From: UBA2588 sp002339805
Lineage (GTDB): Bacteria; Chloroflexota; Dehalococcoidia; Lucifugimonadales; UBA3495
Direction: 5' to 3'
DNA: 64,000 nucleotides
NCBI GenBank assembly: GCA_045562555.1
Contig: JBJKVO010000015.1
Location: 1 to 64,000 of the forward strand
Each line of letters begins with the position of its first letter. The stretch's first letter is position 1. This document shows positions 42,366 to 50,509 of this stretch, in pieces. The notes beneath the pieces are model-generated. The model was not told where the DNA came from, did not search any database, and saw nothing but the letters and a program-made list of their open reading frames with translations. The position numbers and the translations under genes are program-made.

Positions 42366-43334
42366 ATGACGAAGGAAGCAAAAGAGAGTGATAAATTCAT
42401 GGCCCTGATATTGGAAGGTATCTTGGATCCCAGAAACTATTCTAACAAGCGTTGGAGAGCTGGGATTTTTGAACAGATTATTAAAGTAATATTGCTCCTA
42501 GTATCAGCAATATCTATCATAACAACAGTAGCTATAGTTTCTGTTATGATATTTGAAGCCTCTCTCTTCTTCCAAAACGTTAGCATATTCGAATTTTTAA
42601 CTGAAACCAGATGGACTCCTTTATATTCTTCTAAACATTTTGGCATCCTCCCGCTAGTAACAGGTACATTCCTAGTAGCTTTTGGAGCAATGTTTATTGC
42701 GCTGCCTCTAGGACTTATGAGCGCAATCTATTTGAGCGAATACGCTCCTGACAAAGTTAGGCAGGTGATAAAACCTGTCCTTGAAGTTCTCGCCGGAATA
42801 CCAACAGTCGTTTACGGATATTTCGCCCTACTATTTATTTCACCCATTTTGCAGTCAATATCCGACAGTGTAAAAGTATTTAATGCAGCGAGCGCGGCAA
42901 TCGTAATGGGGATAATGATACTCCCAATGGTGTCTAGTCTGAGCGAAGACGCCATGAGAGCAGTACCACGTTCACTACGGGAAGGTGCATATGCTTTAGG
43001 GGCAACCAAATTAGAAGTGTCTTTGAAAATAGTGACTCCAGCAGCTATATCTGGCATCGTTGCATCATTTATTCTAGCGATTTCCCGAGCTATCGGAGAA
43101 ACGATGATTGTGACAGTAGCCGCCGGGCAAAACCCCACATTCACATTCAGCCCCTTTGTTCCAATTCAAACCATGACGTCATATATAGTTCAAGTAAGCC
43201 TTGGAGATACTCCCACAGGTTCCATAGAATTCCAAACAATCTTCGCGGTAGGGATCACACTATTTACCATAACTCTTACTTTAAACATGATCAGTCAATA
43301 CATAGTTAGAAGATTTAGGAACGTATACGATTAA
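42366..43334 (+). CDS. pstC: Phosphate ABC transporter permease PstC
   Basis: Inner-membrane permease of 322 residues with six main spans. TRWTPLYSSKHFGILPLVTGTFLVAF near the start is typical of PstC. The ABC-interaction loop is EDAMRAVPRSLREGAYALGATKLEVSLKIVTPAAISGIVASFILAISRAIGET. It stands between pstS and pstA in the usual order. Confidence 0.95.
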   Translation: MTKEAKESDKFMALILEGILDPRNYSNKRWRAGIFEQIIKVILLLVSAISIITTVAIVSVMIFEASLFFQNVSIFEFLTETRWTPLYSSKHFGILPLVTGTFLVAFGAMFIALPLGLMSAIYLSEYAPDKVRQVIKPVLEVLAGIPTVVYGYFALLFISPILQSISDSVKVFNAASAAIVMGIMILPMVSSLSEDAMRAVPRSLREGAYALGATKLEVSLKIVTPAAISGIVASFILAISRAIGETMIVTVAAGQNPTFTFSPFVPIQTMTSYIVQVSLGDTPTGSIEFQTIFAVGITLFTITLTLNMISQYIVRRFRNVYD

Positions 43335-43335
43335 T

Positions 43336-44220
43336 ATGCAATACCTAGAAAAAGAAAAATATCAGCAACGCCTAGCACAACGTCAACGAAGAGGCAAAAT
43401 ATTCGAAATTATGTGCATCATATCTATTACTATAGGTATAGGAATGCTTGCATTATTACTTTGGTACGTAGCAGACCAAGGACTCCACAAATTAGATTGG
43501 CAGTTCCTTACCAGTTTCCCATCTAGATTTCCTGAACGAGCAGGTATATTTGGGGCATTACTAGGAACACTCTATGTAATTGGTACAGGAGGCCTGATAG
43601 CATTTGTCTTAGGTGTGGGCACTGCGATATATCTACAAGAATATGCAAATGACAATCGACTATCTAGGATACTTCAAGTAAACATAGCCAACTTAGCGGG
43701 CGTACCTTCTATTGTCTATGGAATATTAGGACTAGAGATATTTGTACGCTTTGCAGGTCTTGGACGAAGTGTATTAGCCGGATCACTTACAATAGCACTT
43801 CTAATACTGCCTATAGTAATAATAGCTTCCCAAGAGGCTCTTAAAGCAGTCCCATCTTCCATCAGGGAAGGTGGATTTGCACTAGGAGCATCAAAATGGC
43901 AAGTGGTATCCATTCTGGTCATTCCCCAAGCGTTCGCTAGTATACTCACAGGGGTAATCCTAGCGGTAAGCAGAGCTATCGGAGAAACAGCACCATTAAT
44001 CGTGATGGGAGCGCTAACTTTCGTGCCATTCGCCCCAGATGGATTTATGAGTCCATTTACGGTATTACCAATTCAAATATTCAACTGGGTATCCAGGCCG
44101 CAGCATGGATTCCACGAAATTGCCGCAGCGGGAATAGTAGTATTGCTGATAACCTTGATCTTACTGAATTCCGTGGCAATTTACCTAAGGCATAAATTCT
44201 CGAAGAACTTAGAAGGATAA
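43336..44220 (+). CDS. pstA: Phosphate ABC transporter permease PstA
   Basis: The second permease, 294 residues. The characteristic FLTSFPSRFPERAGIFGALLGTLYVIGTGGLIAFVLGVGTAIYLQEYA and NLAGVPSIVYGILGLEIFV are present. The coupling loop QEALKAVPSSIREGGFALGASKWQVVSILVIPQAFASILTGVILAVSRAIGETAPLIV is intact. The gene begins two bases after the pstC stop. Confidence 0.96.
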   Translation: MQYLEKEKYQQRLAQRQRRGKIFEIMCIISITIGIGMLALLLWYVADQGLHKLDWQFLTSFPSRFPERAGIFGALLGTLYVIGTGGLIAFVLGVGTAIYLQEYANDNRLSRILQVNIANLAGVPSIVYGILGLEIFVRFAGLGRSVLAGSLTIALLILPIVIIASQEALKAVPSSIREGGFALGASKWQVVSILVIPQAFASILTGVILAVSRAIGETAPLIVMGALTFVPFAPDGFMSPFTVLPIQIFNWVSRPQHGFHEIAAAGIVVLLITLILLNSVAIYLRHKFSKNLEG

Positions 44221-44223
44221 AAC

Positions 44224-44997
44224 ATGATTGACCATCAAACCATCATACAAGCTAAAGAAATATCTGTTCATTATGGGAGCAAAAAAGTTTTAGACAACGT
44301 ATCATTTGATATCGGTGAAAACGAGGTTACCGCAATAATCGGACCTTCTGGATGTGGCAAGAGCACATTACTTAGGTCTTTCAACAGAATGAATGATCTA
44401 ATACCAAGCGCAGTAGTTTCTGGAGAAATCATTTTCCACGGGCAAAACATTTACGAGCCTCATCTAGATCCAACTGAAATAAGGTATCAAATGGGCATGG
44501 TATTCCAAAAACCCAATCCATTTCCTAAAAGTATCTATGACAACATAGCATTTGGTCCAAAGGTAGCTGGATTCACTGGAGACATGGACCAATTAGTAGA
44601 AGAATCATTGCAAAAATCAGCTCTTTGGGACGAGGTTAAAGATCGTCTGAAAGACAGTGCTTTAGCATTGTCAGGAGGACAACAGCAAAGATTGTGCATA
44701 GCTCGGGCTTTAGCAGTCGAACCTGAAGTGATATTAATGGATGAACCTTGTTCAGCACTAGACCCTATATCAACTCTAGCTATAGAGCAACTAATGAGAG
44801 AGCTCAAGAAACAGTACTCTATAATCATAGTGACCCACAATATGCAACAAGCTGCCAGGGTGTCAGACAAAACTGCATTCTTTATGAATGAAGGCGATAA
44901 TATTGGCTTATTGATAGAATACGGGGACACTCAAAAGATATTCTCTCAGCCAGAACATAAGACCACTGAAGATTACATCACAGGTAGATTTGGATAA
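44224..44997 (+). CDS. pstB: Phosphate ABC transporter ATPase PstB
   Basis: The 257-residue ATPase has Walker A GPSGCGKS, the PstB-type segment STLLRSFNRMNDLIPSAVVSGEIIF, Q-loop MVFQKPNPFPKSIYDNIAFGPK, signature LSGGQQQRLCIARALA, Walker B VILMDEP with SALDP, and the switch His in VTHNMQQA. All residues for ATP hydrolysis are present. Three bases after pstA. Confidence 0.97.
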   Translation: MIDHQTIIQAKEISVHYGSKKVLDNVSFDIGENEVTAIIGPSGCGKSTLLRSFNRMNDLIPSAVVSGEIIFHGQNIYEPHLDPTEIRYQMGMVFQKPNPFPKSIYDNIAFGPKVAGFTGDMDQLVEESLQKSALWDEVKDRLKDSALALSGGQQQRLCIARALAVEPEVILMDEPCSALDPISTLAIEQLMRELKKQYSIIIVTHNMQQAARVSDKTAFFMNEGDNIGLLIEYGDTQKIFSQPEHKTTEDYITGRFG

Positions 44998-45022
44998 AAT
45001 CCATATTTAGAGGAGGAATATA

Positions 45023-45679
45023 ATGGTAAGACAACATTTCGATAACAGCCTAAATGAATTACAGACATCTCTTATAGAGTTAAGTCAACTTGTGGAAAGA
45101 TCAATATCGAATGCGACAGCTTCTCTGCTATCCCACGATCCCAGTCTAATCGAACGAGTGGAATCAGATGATGATGAAATAGACGATTTAACAGATTTCA
45201 TAGAACAAAGTGCCCTAAATTTGATTCGCACTCAGCAACCCGTTGCAAGTGACCTTAGAATCTTAATGTCTATCATACATATATCCGTAGAATTAGAGCG
45301 TATAGGAGACTATGCAGAAGGCCTTGCTCACATATCATCGTACATAGGGCCATCTCCGAACATCGGAGTAAACTCGATCATCACACAAATGTCAGAATTA
45401 TCCTCAACTATGATGAAAAATAGTATATTGGCATTAGTTAATCGTGATGTTGCATTGGCGCAATCAGTTATAGAATCAGACTCAGAACTGGACGTGTTAT
45501 ACAAACAGAATTTCAAAGTATTGTTAGAAGGAATGCTACATGATTCTAACGCTATTGAGCACGGAACCTACCTTACATGGGCGTTTCACGATTTTGAACG
45601 CATTGGAGACCGAGCGGAAAATATAGCAGAGAGAGTAGTGTATTTAGTCACTGGAAACAACCGCGATTCCTTAACCTAA
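45023..45679 (+). CDS. phoU: Phosphate uptake regulator PhoU
   Basis: The 218-residue all-helical protein has two repeated three-helix bundles with the metal-binding pattern RTQQPVASDLRILMSIIHISVELERIGDYAEGLAH and, in the second repeat, WAFHDFERIGDRAENIAERVVYL. PhoU restrains Pst transport and the PhoR/PhoB system. AGGAGG before the ATG; last gene of the pst operon. No PhoR/PhoB is in the window. Confidence 0.95.
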   Translation: MVRQHFDNSLNELQTSLIELSQLVERSISNATASLLSHDPSLIERVESDDDEIDDLTDFIEQSALNLIRTQQPVASDLRILMSIIHISVELERIGDYAEGLAHISSYIGPSPNIGVNSIITQMSELSSTMMKNSILALVNRDVALAQSVIESDSELDVLYKQNFKVLLEGMLHDSNAIEHGTYLTWAFHDFERIGDRAENIAERVVYLVTGNNRDSLT

Positions 45680-45736
45680 TTCTTATAAAGTGAATCAGTT
45701 TCTAAGTTCAAATGGGATATCTAAGTAGGCTGTAGA

Positions 45737-46717
45737 ATGGTATATCAACCTGCCAAAAAGATTACAACTTCGATTTTATTTATTACAGGGTTGTTAGCAT
45801 TATTGATTAGTAGTGCGTGTGACGATACTGATCGCTTAGTTAAAGCAGGTTGGAATAAGCCAACACATATAAGCCCCATTTATGTTATGACTTCCGATTT
45901 AAATGAAAGATCACTGCAAGTTGTAAAAGATGGAGTAACTAAAGCTCAAGAATATTTAGGCAATTATGGTCCTTTAAAAGTTTTTATTATTGGCACTGAC
46001 CTTGAAGCTGCAAATGTAGTTGCAAAAGACTTCTGTGAGTGGACATACGAGGGCAAAGGAAGAATTGATGAATGTTTCTATGAGGACCAAGGAATTGAAA
46101 TAAGAGAACTGGCTAAATATAAATCAGGCAGTGCCTATGCCGAAACCGATGGTAGGCAACTATCTATCCCAACTCGAGCAGTTACGATAGGGAACCCTCC
46201 ATATGATGATCCCAATGATATTGGTGGTTACAAAGTAGCTATACACGAATATACTCATATATATCAACATGCTCATATATCAGACGAAGATGATGGAATA
46301 CCAAATTGGCTTGAAGAAGGTAGTGCAGAATTATTAGCTATGTTCCTTGCCGGGAAGTATGAAGATTATTTAAACGATAGCGTTAAATTAGCAAGAGAAT
46401 TACGTGAAAATCATCCAGGCTTAACAATTAAAGATTTAGAGAACGAGAGATCTTCTGAAAAACTCCAAAGAGATTGTCAAGAATGTTACTGGATACTCCA
46501 GTCTGAAACGGGAAGTCTGGCAACAGTTTTACTGATAAATCAAACGTCTATGGATTATTTTTTTAAAGAATACATCCCTAGTATTTTTTATCTCGGGAAA
46601 GAAAAAGCTTTTGAAAATTCTTTTGGATTTACTATTGATGAATTCCATGTAACTTTTGAAGAATTTTTAAACCTTACTGAATCAGAACAGTTAGAGATTT
46701 TAAAACCAAAAAGTTGA
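45737..46717 (+). CDS. Lipoprotein with gluzincin-type metalloprotease motif
   Basis: The 326 residues open with a lipoprotein signal (ALLISSAC, Cys28). A mature region follows with the zinc-protease motif HEYTH (170-174) and then PNWLEEGSAELLAMFLAGKY, whose Glu (about 194) would be the third zinc ligand. This is the layout of the peptidase MA-like superfamily. The substrate is unknown. Codon choice favours TTA/TTT/GTT more than the neighbouring pst genes, and no clear ribosome site precedes the ATG, so it may be a later addition. Confidence 0.72.
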   Translation: MVYQPAKKITTSILFITGLLALLISSACDDTDRLVKAGWNKPTHISPIYVMTSDLNERSLQVVKDGVTKAQEYLGNYGPLKVFIIGTDLEAANVVAKDFCEWTYEGKGRIDECFYEDQGIEIRELAKYKSGSAYAETDGRQLSIPTRAVTIGNPPYDDPNDIGGYKVAIHEYTHIYQHAHISDEDDGIPNWLEEGSAELLAMFLAGKYEDYLNDSVKLARELRENHPGLTIKDLENERSSEKLQRDCQECYWILQSETGSLATVLLINQTSMDYFFKEYIPSIFYLGKEKAFENSFGFTIDEFHVTFEEFLNLTESEQLEILKPKS

Positions 46718-46851
46718 TATCCATATATGGGAATACCAGTTTCTATTCCTCCCCCGCCACCTCTTGAGTATTAACGGTTGTTGAAAAGATTAGTAACACA
46801 AAATATCACAGTACCTAATGCATCCCATTGTAAGTTGTTATAACTTCCCAT

Positions 46852-46857
46852 TACACT
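46852..46857 (+). promoter_or_regulatory. -10 element giving a leaderless transcript
   Basis: TACACT ends six bases before the ATG at 46864. TTGTAA lies 18 bases upstream as a possible -35. The start of transcription would coincide with the start codon, and no ribosome site is visible. Confidence 0.35.
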
Positions 46858-46863
46858 ATACTT

Positions 46864-47193
46864 ATGAGATCTCGTTATGAAGAAGAAATAGAAGATATAC
46901 TGGCTCTTACCGAAGAACTACCTGAAGATCAACACGAGCCTATGTTCAGAAAACCGACTCGTAAAATGTCGTTCCTGAAGAGCTCAGTGTGCATCCTATT
47001 AATCACCGCTCTGATATTCATCGTAAGCAATAGCTGGACAATAGCTATACTGCTGGTATTATCCGGTGCCCTTATAATAGTCTTAAATGTACGCCCCAAA
47101 CTCACTTATGAAAAACGGTGGCGAGGCAAGCCGATAGAAGATACTAGGCCTACAATCTTAGAAATCATAATGTCATATTTGAAGAAGAGATAA
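46864..47193 (+). CDS. Small two-span membrane protein, unknown function
   Basis: The 109 residues have an acidic N-terminus (EEEIEDILALTEELPEDQHEP), a hydrophobic region of two adjoining spans at about 39-80 (VCILLITALIFIVSNSWTIAILLVLSGALIIVLNV), and a basic tail EKRWRGKPIED. Similar small proteins with a C-terminal RWRG motif are seen in Chloroflexota genomes, but I cannot name a family. It converges on the sulfite reductase gene. Confidence 0.65.
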   Translation: MRSRYEEEIEDILALTEELPEDQHEPMFRKPTRKMSFLKSSVCILLITALIFIVSNSWTIAILLVLSGALIIVLNVRPKLTYEKRWRGKPIEDTRPTILEIIMSYLKKR

Positions 47194-47208
47194 ATACAAT
47201 TCAGCCTG

Positions 47209-49041
47209 TTAGACTGCGCATTCTCCTTCTCCCCTCTCAACTTTATACAAATTGGTTCTTTCCCAATCCATTATTAAGTCCGAATTACCGGCAGCTGTTT
47301 CTCCTTGTTCCTGTGCTGCCTTCGCCAATTCTTCAAACTTCCCAGTTCCTACTCGATCAACAAACTTATTGAATAACTCTCCCGACTGTTTGTTCTCTTT
47401 GTAATACGATACCATTTGCTTCAATACATTCGGAGCTAATTTTGCGGGGATTTTCACTTTAGGTATTCTGGCTCCTATTCTAGATTCCTCTACACTAGGT
47501 CCTCCATAGTTACCACCCAAGAATACTTCATAAGCTGGAACTTGTTGACCATCTGGTCCCTTAATGGCAGCACCATGGAACCCGATATTAGCAATATGAT
47601 GAAGTCCACATCCATTAGGACATCCACTCATTTTGATGCGGATTTTTTGAACATCCTCATCTTCTATCAAAGTATCCCAAGTGTCTAGCTCTTCTTTAAT
47701 AGCCTTATTCAATCCCATAGAAGAGGTAATACCTAATTTACAACTATCAGTGCCCGGGCAAGATACCACATTCAATATAGTATGAGCGCCATATTCTGCT
47801 AATCCGATGTCTTTCAAAGCTTTCCAGACATGAGGTAATGCTAGGTCGGACACCCAACGCAAAACCATGTTTTGCTCTTGCATTGCTCTAGCCTGACCAC
47901 CTGTGTATTTTCGTATAATCTCAGCTAACGCTTTGAATTGAGCGGTATCTAAATCTCCTCGAGTAGGTTTTATATAAACCAAGTTGTACCCGTCTTGCTT
48001 TTGAGTTGCAACATTATATTTATGCCATTTTTTATATTCAGCAGAATTTTCAACTTCTGAACTTATATCTTCGAAATTCGTATTTTGAGCATTTTCATCC
48101 AGGCTACTGTCCAGCCCTACATAAGGTTTAAAATCTATTTCACCTATAAGCGCTAGCTGTTCATCTACCAATGCTTTAAATTCGTCGAGGCCTATACGGT
48201 CTATCAAAACTTTCAATCTAGCCATCATTCTATTTTTGCGCAGACTTGTAGCTTGATTAAACACAGTCCATATGGCTAGGGCTAGTCTCAGGTAATCTTT
48301 CTCAGGCAAAAACTCAAAGAGAGGTTTAGCCAATCTTGGCATTATTGAGGTCCCACCACCAACAAACACTTTGAATCCTCTTTCTTCTTTACCGTCCACG
48401 ACACGAATTTGAGACACATATGTTAAATCTTGAATTGCAGCCGCAACACGATCCTGTTTATCAGTTCCCGTAAAAGCAGTTTTGAATTTTCTTGGGAAAC
48501 TTTGAGTGATAGGATGACGTACACCAAACCGCACATATGCGGCTAAATAGGGAGTAGGATCAAAAATTTCATCATGAGCAACTCCTGCAATTGCATCTCC
48601 AACCACATTCCGGACTGTGTTACCACAAGCTTCTCTGGACGATAATCCGACGGTACCCAGAAGTCGCATTACATCTGGACAATCTGAAAGAAGTATATGG
48701 TGGAACTGTATATTTTCTCTAGTAGTTATATGCCCTTTATTAAGAGGAGCATATTTTTCACTAATGGTAGCCATCACTTCCATGGCCTCTGCAGTAATGA
48801 TCCCTCCAGGCAATTTGATACGAATCATTTGCACGTCAGCCTGTCTCTGGCCATAAATGCCTTGTTTAAGCCTAAACGGAGTAAATTCCAAATTATCCTG
48901 CTCACCATCTGTATACCGCTTAGATTCTGCTTCAAAGCGCACTACTTCTGGTTCCGAAAACGGAATAATACCTTTAGAATTTTTCGACAACTCTAAGCTT
49001 TCATTGTGAATCACTTCTTGCTCTACGTTTATATTCGTCAT
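47209..49041 (-). CDS. Ferredoxin-type sulfite (or nitrite) reductase
   Basis: A siroheme/4Fe4S enzyme of 610 residues. The four cluster cysteines are in NVVSCPGTDSCKLGITSSMG (C-x5-C) and KIRIKMSGCPNGCGLHHIANIGFHG (C-x3-C). The N-terminal segment FRLKQGIYGQRQADVQMIRIKLPGGIITAEAMEVMA and SREACGNTVRNVVGDA bind substrate and siroheme. Sequence cannot separate sulfite from nitrite reduction, but the cysteine-codon leader upstream argues for assimilatory sulfite reduction. It ends in ECAV. Confidence 0.9.
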   Translation of the reverse strand: MTNINVEQEVIHNESLELSKNSKGIIPFSEPEVVRFEAESKRYTDGEQDNLEFTPFRLKQGIYGQRQADVQMIRIKLPGGIITAEAMEVMATISEKYAPLNKGHITTRENIQFHHILLSDCPDVMRLLGTVGLSSREACGNTVRNVVGDAIAGVAHDEIFDPTPYLAAYVRFGVRHPITQSFPRKFKTAFTGTDKQDRVAAAIQDLTYVSQIRVVDGKEERGFKVFVGGGTSIMPRLAKPLFEFLPEKDYLRLALAIWTVFNQATSLRKNRMMARLKVLIDRIGLDEFKALVDEQLALIGEIDFKPYVGLDSSLDENAQNTNFEDISSEVENSAEYKKWHKYNVATQKQDGYNLVYIKPTRGDLDTAQFKALAEIIRKYTGGQARAMQEQNMVLRWVSDLALPHVWKALKDIGLAEYGAHTILNVVSCPGTDSCKLGITSSMGLNKAIKEELDTWDTLIEDEDVQKIRIKMSGCPNGCGLHHIANIGFHGAAIKGPDGQQVPAYEVFLGGNYGGPSVEESRIGARIPKVKIPAKLAPNVLKQMVSYYKENKQSGELFNKFVDRVGTGKFEELAKAAQEQGETAAGNSDLIMDWERTNLYKVERGEGECAV

Positions 49042-49061
49042 TTTTAGTCCTCTCTTCTCTC

Positions 49062-49097
49062 AATAAAAAACACCCCCCTGGGTTCAGGGGGGTGTTT
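49062..49097 (-). terminator. Attenuator terminator before the sulfite reductase gene
   Basis: On the minus strand AAACACCCCCCTG and CAGGGGGGTGTTT form a perfect 13-bp stem with loop AACC, followed by TTTATTG. It lies 31 bases downstream of the leader-peptide stop and about 30 bases before the reductase start codon. The 5' arm (49094-49087) can instead pair with GGGAGGTG at 49128-49121. Confidence 0.85.
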
Positions 49098-49127
49098 GCA
49101 AAAACCAGTATGTTAGCAGTCACCTCC

Positions 49128-49178
49128 CTATTTAGGGACGCAGCACATACATACGCAAGTCATTTGAGTTAATTTCAT
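49128..49178 (-). CDS. Cysteine-rich attenuator leader peptide
   Basis: A 16-codon reading frame gives MKLTQMTCVCMCCVPK and stops with TAG at 49130-49128. Four of six successive codons late in the peptide are Cys (8, 10, 12, 13). Its ATG is 7 bases after a -10 element, so translation appears leaderless. The stop codon lies in the loop of a TCCCT/AGGGA hairpin (49138-49134, 49129-49125). The peptide is inferred to sense cysteinyl-tRNA through ribosome stalling. Confidence 0.75.
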   Translation of the reverse strand: MKLTQMTCVCMCCVPK

Positions 49179-49184
49179 GCTGTA

Positions 49185-49213
49185 AGTCTAATAATGTTCT
49201 ATTTAATTGTCAA
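49185..49213 (-). promoter_or_regulatory. Promoter of the cysteine leader and sulfite reductase
   Basis: On the minus strand a perfect TTGACA (49213-49208) and TAGACT (49190-49185) are spaced 17 bases. The predicted first transcribed base is the A of the leader ATG at 49178. Confidence 0.65.
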
Positions 49214-49271
49214 ATATTATGCATATCCAACCATTACATTTTTGAATTAATGGATAGTGACCTTTACTCAA

Positions 49272-49301
49272 TTGACAGTCTGAAAAGGTACCTCCTAAAA
49301 T
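49272..49301 (+). promoter_or_regulatory. Promoter for yqeY-purQ-purL
   Basis: A perfect TTGACA (49272-49277) and TAAAAT (49296-49301) are separated by 18 bases. Transcription would begin near 49308, about 29 bases before the yqeY ATG. Confidence 0.65.
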
Positions 49302-49336
49302 TGAGAACGGATTCTAAATAAAAAAAGAGCTGGATT

Positions 49337-49783
49337 ATGTCTACTAAATCTCAAATTGAAAAAGATATCATCGATGCGATGAGATCCAAACAACAATCTA
49401 AATTGAATGCTTTAAGATTTCTTAAAAACGCTATCCAATTAGTAGAAAAAAATGACCTATCTGAGTTAGATGAGGATGGAGTACAGAAAGTCGTAGCGAA
49501 GCAAGTTAAAGATCGTAAAGAAAGTATCAAAATGTTCGAGCAAGGAGGGAGAGACGATCTCGTGTTGAAAGAAACCGAAGAACTCCAAATAATAGAACAA
49601 TACCTTCCTCCACAAATGTCTGAGGAAGATATAGAGGCAATTGTTGCAGAAGCTATATCTAGCATGGGTGCGTCATCACTCCAAGACAAAGGTAAAGTTA
49701 TGGGATATTGCATGAAACAGCTTCAAGGCAATGCAGACGGTACTATAGTAAATGACATTGTAACCAAGTTACTCACTGATTAA
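49337..49783 (+). CDS. GatB/YqeY domain protein
   Basis: The 148 residues match the YqeY family: IEKDIIDAMRSKQQSKLNALRFLKNAIQ, an acidic middle, DRKESIKMFEQGGRDDLVLKETEELQIIEQYLPPQMSEEDIEAIVAEAI and DKGKVMGYCMKQLQGNADGTIVNDIVTKLL. The domain resembles the tRNA-binding tail of GatB and is thought to act on tRNA or RNA. It is 9 bases upstream of purQ and seems to head that operon. Confidence 0.92.
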   Translation: MSTKSQIEKDIIDAMRSKQQSKLNALRFLKNAIQLVEKNDLSELDEDGVQKVVAKQVKDRKESIKMFEQGGRDDLVLKETEELQIIEQYLPPQMSEEDIEAIVAEAISSMGASSLQDKGKVMGYCMKQLQGNADGTIVNDIVTKLLTD

Positions 49784-49792
49784 GGTGAATAA

Positions 49793-50491
49793 GTGCTATT
49801 TGGAGTAATCGTATTTCCCGGAACTTGGAGTGACACAGATTGCCACTACGCTATTCAAGACGTCCTAGGTTTTCAAGCAGAATATGTATGGCACGAAGAA
49901 ACTAACTTATCCAAATTTGACTGCCTCATATTACCCGGGGGATTTTCCTATGGAGACTACCTAAGGACAGGCTCTATAGCTAAACTCTCTCCTATAATAC
50001 AATCATTAAGTGCACATATTAACTCAGGGAAATTAGTGATCGGAATATGCAATGGATTTCAAATCCTTTGCGAATGTGGTTTTTTACCAGGAGCATTACT
50101 AAGAAATGATTGCCTAGAGTTTAGGTGTGTGCAAACCCATCTTAAAGTAGAAACCTCTAATAATCCATTCATCAATCTATGCAACGTAAATGACGTACTA
50201 GAAATCCCAATATCTCACGGGGAGGGGAACTATTATGCCGATCCAGAAACTATTGGTTTACTAGAAAAAAATAACCAGATAGCCTTCCGGTATTCCAGTC
50301 CAAATGGAGAAATAAACTCCAACTACAATCCAAATGGTTCAATAAACAATATAGCAGGAATTTTAAACTCATCTGGGAATGTCTTAGGTATGATGCCACA
50401 TCCCGAAAGATCATGCGAAGCTTTATTGGGAAGTGATGATGGTAGCTTGATCTTTAAATCTATTTCCCAATGGATATCACAACAGAATTAG
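49793..50491 (+). CDS. purQ: Phosphoribosylformylglycinamidine synthase glutaminase subunit
   Basis: A class I glutamine amidotransferase supplying ammonia to PurL. The 232 residues begin LFGVIVFPGTWSDTDCHYAIQDVLG. They have the nucleophile Cys in VIGICNGFQILCECGFLPGALLRND and the His-Glu pair in MMPHPERSCEALLG. It starts with GTG. A separate PurS, needed for complex assembly with a short PurL, is not encoded nearby. Confidence 0.96.
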   Translation: MLFGVIVFPGTWSDTDCHYAIQDVLGFQAEYVWHEETNLSKFDCLILPGGFSYGDYLRTGSIAKLSPIIQSLSAHINSGKLVIGICNGFQILCECGFLPGALLRNDCLEFRCVQTHLKVETSNNPFINLCNVNDVLEIPISHGEGNYYADPETIGLLEKNNQIAFRYSSPNGEINSNYNPNGSINNIAGILNSSGNVLGMMPHPERSCEALLGSDDGSLIFKSISQWISQQN

Positions 50492-50509
50492 ATTAATGAA
50501 TATTATGAT

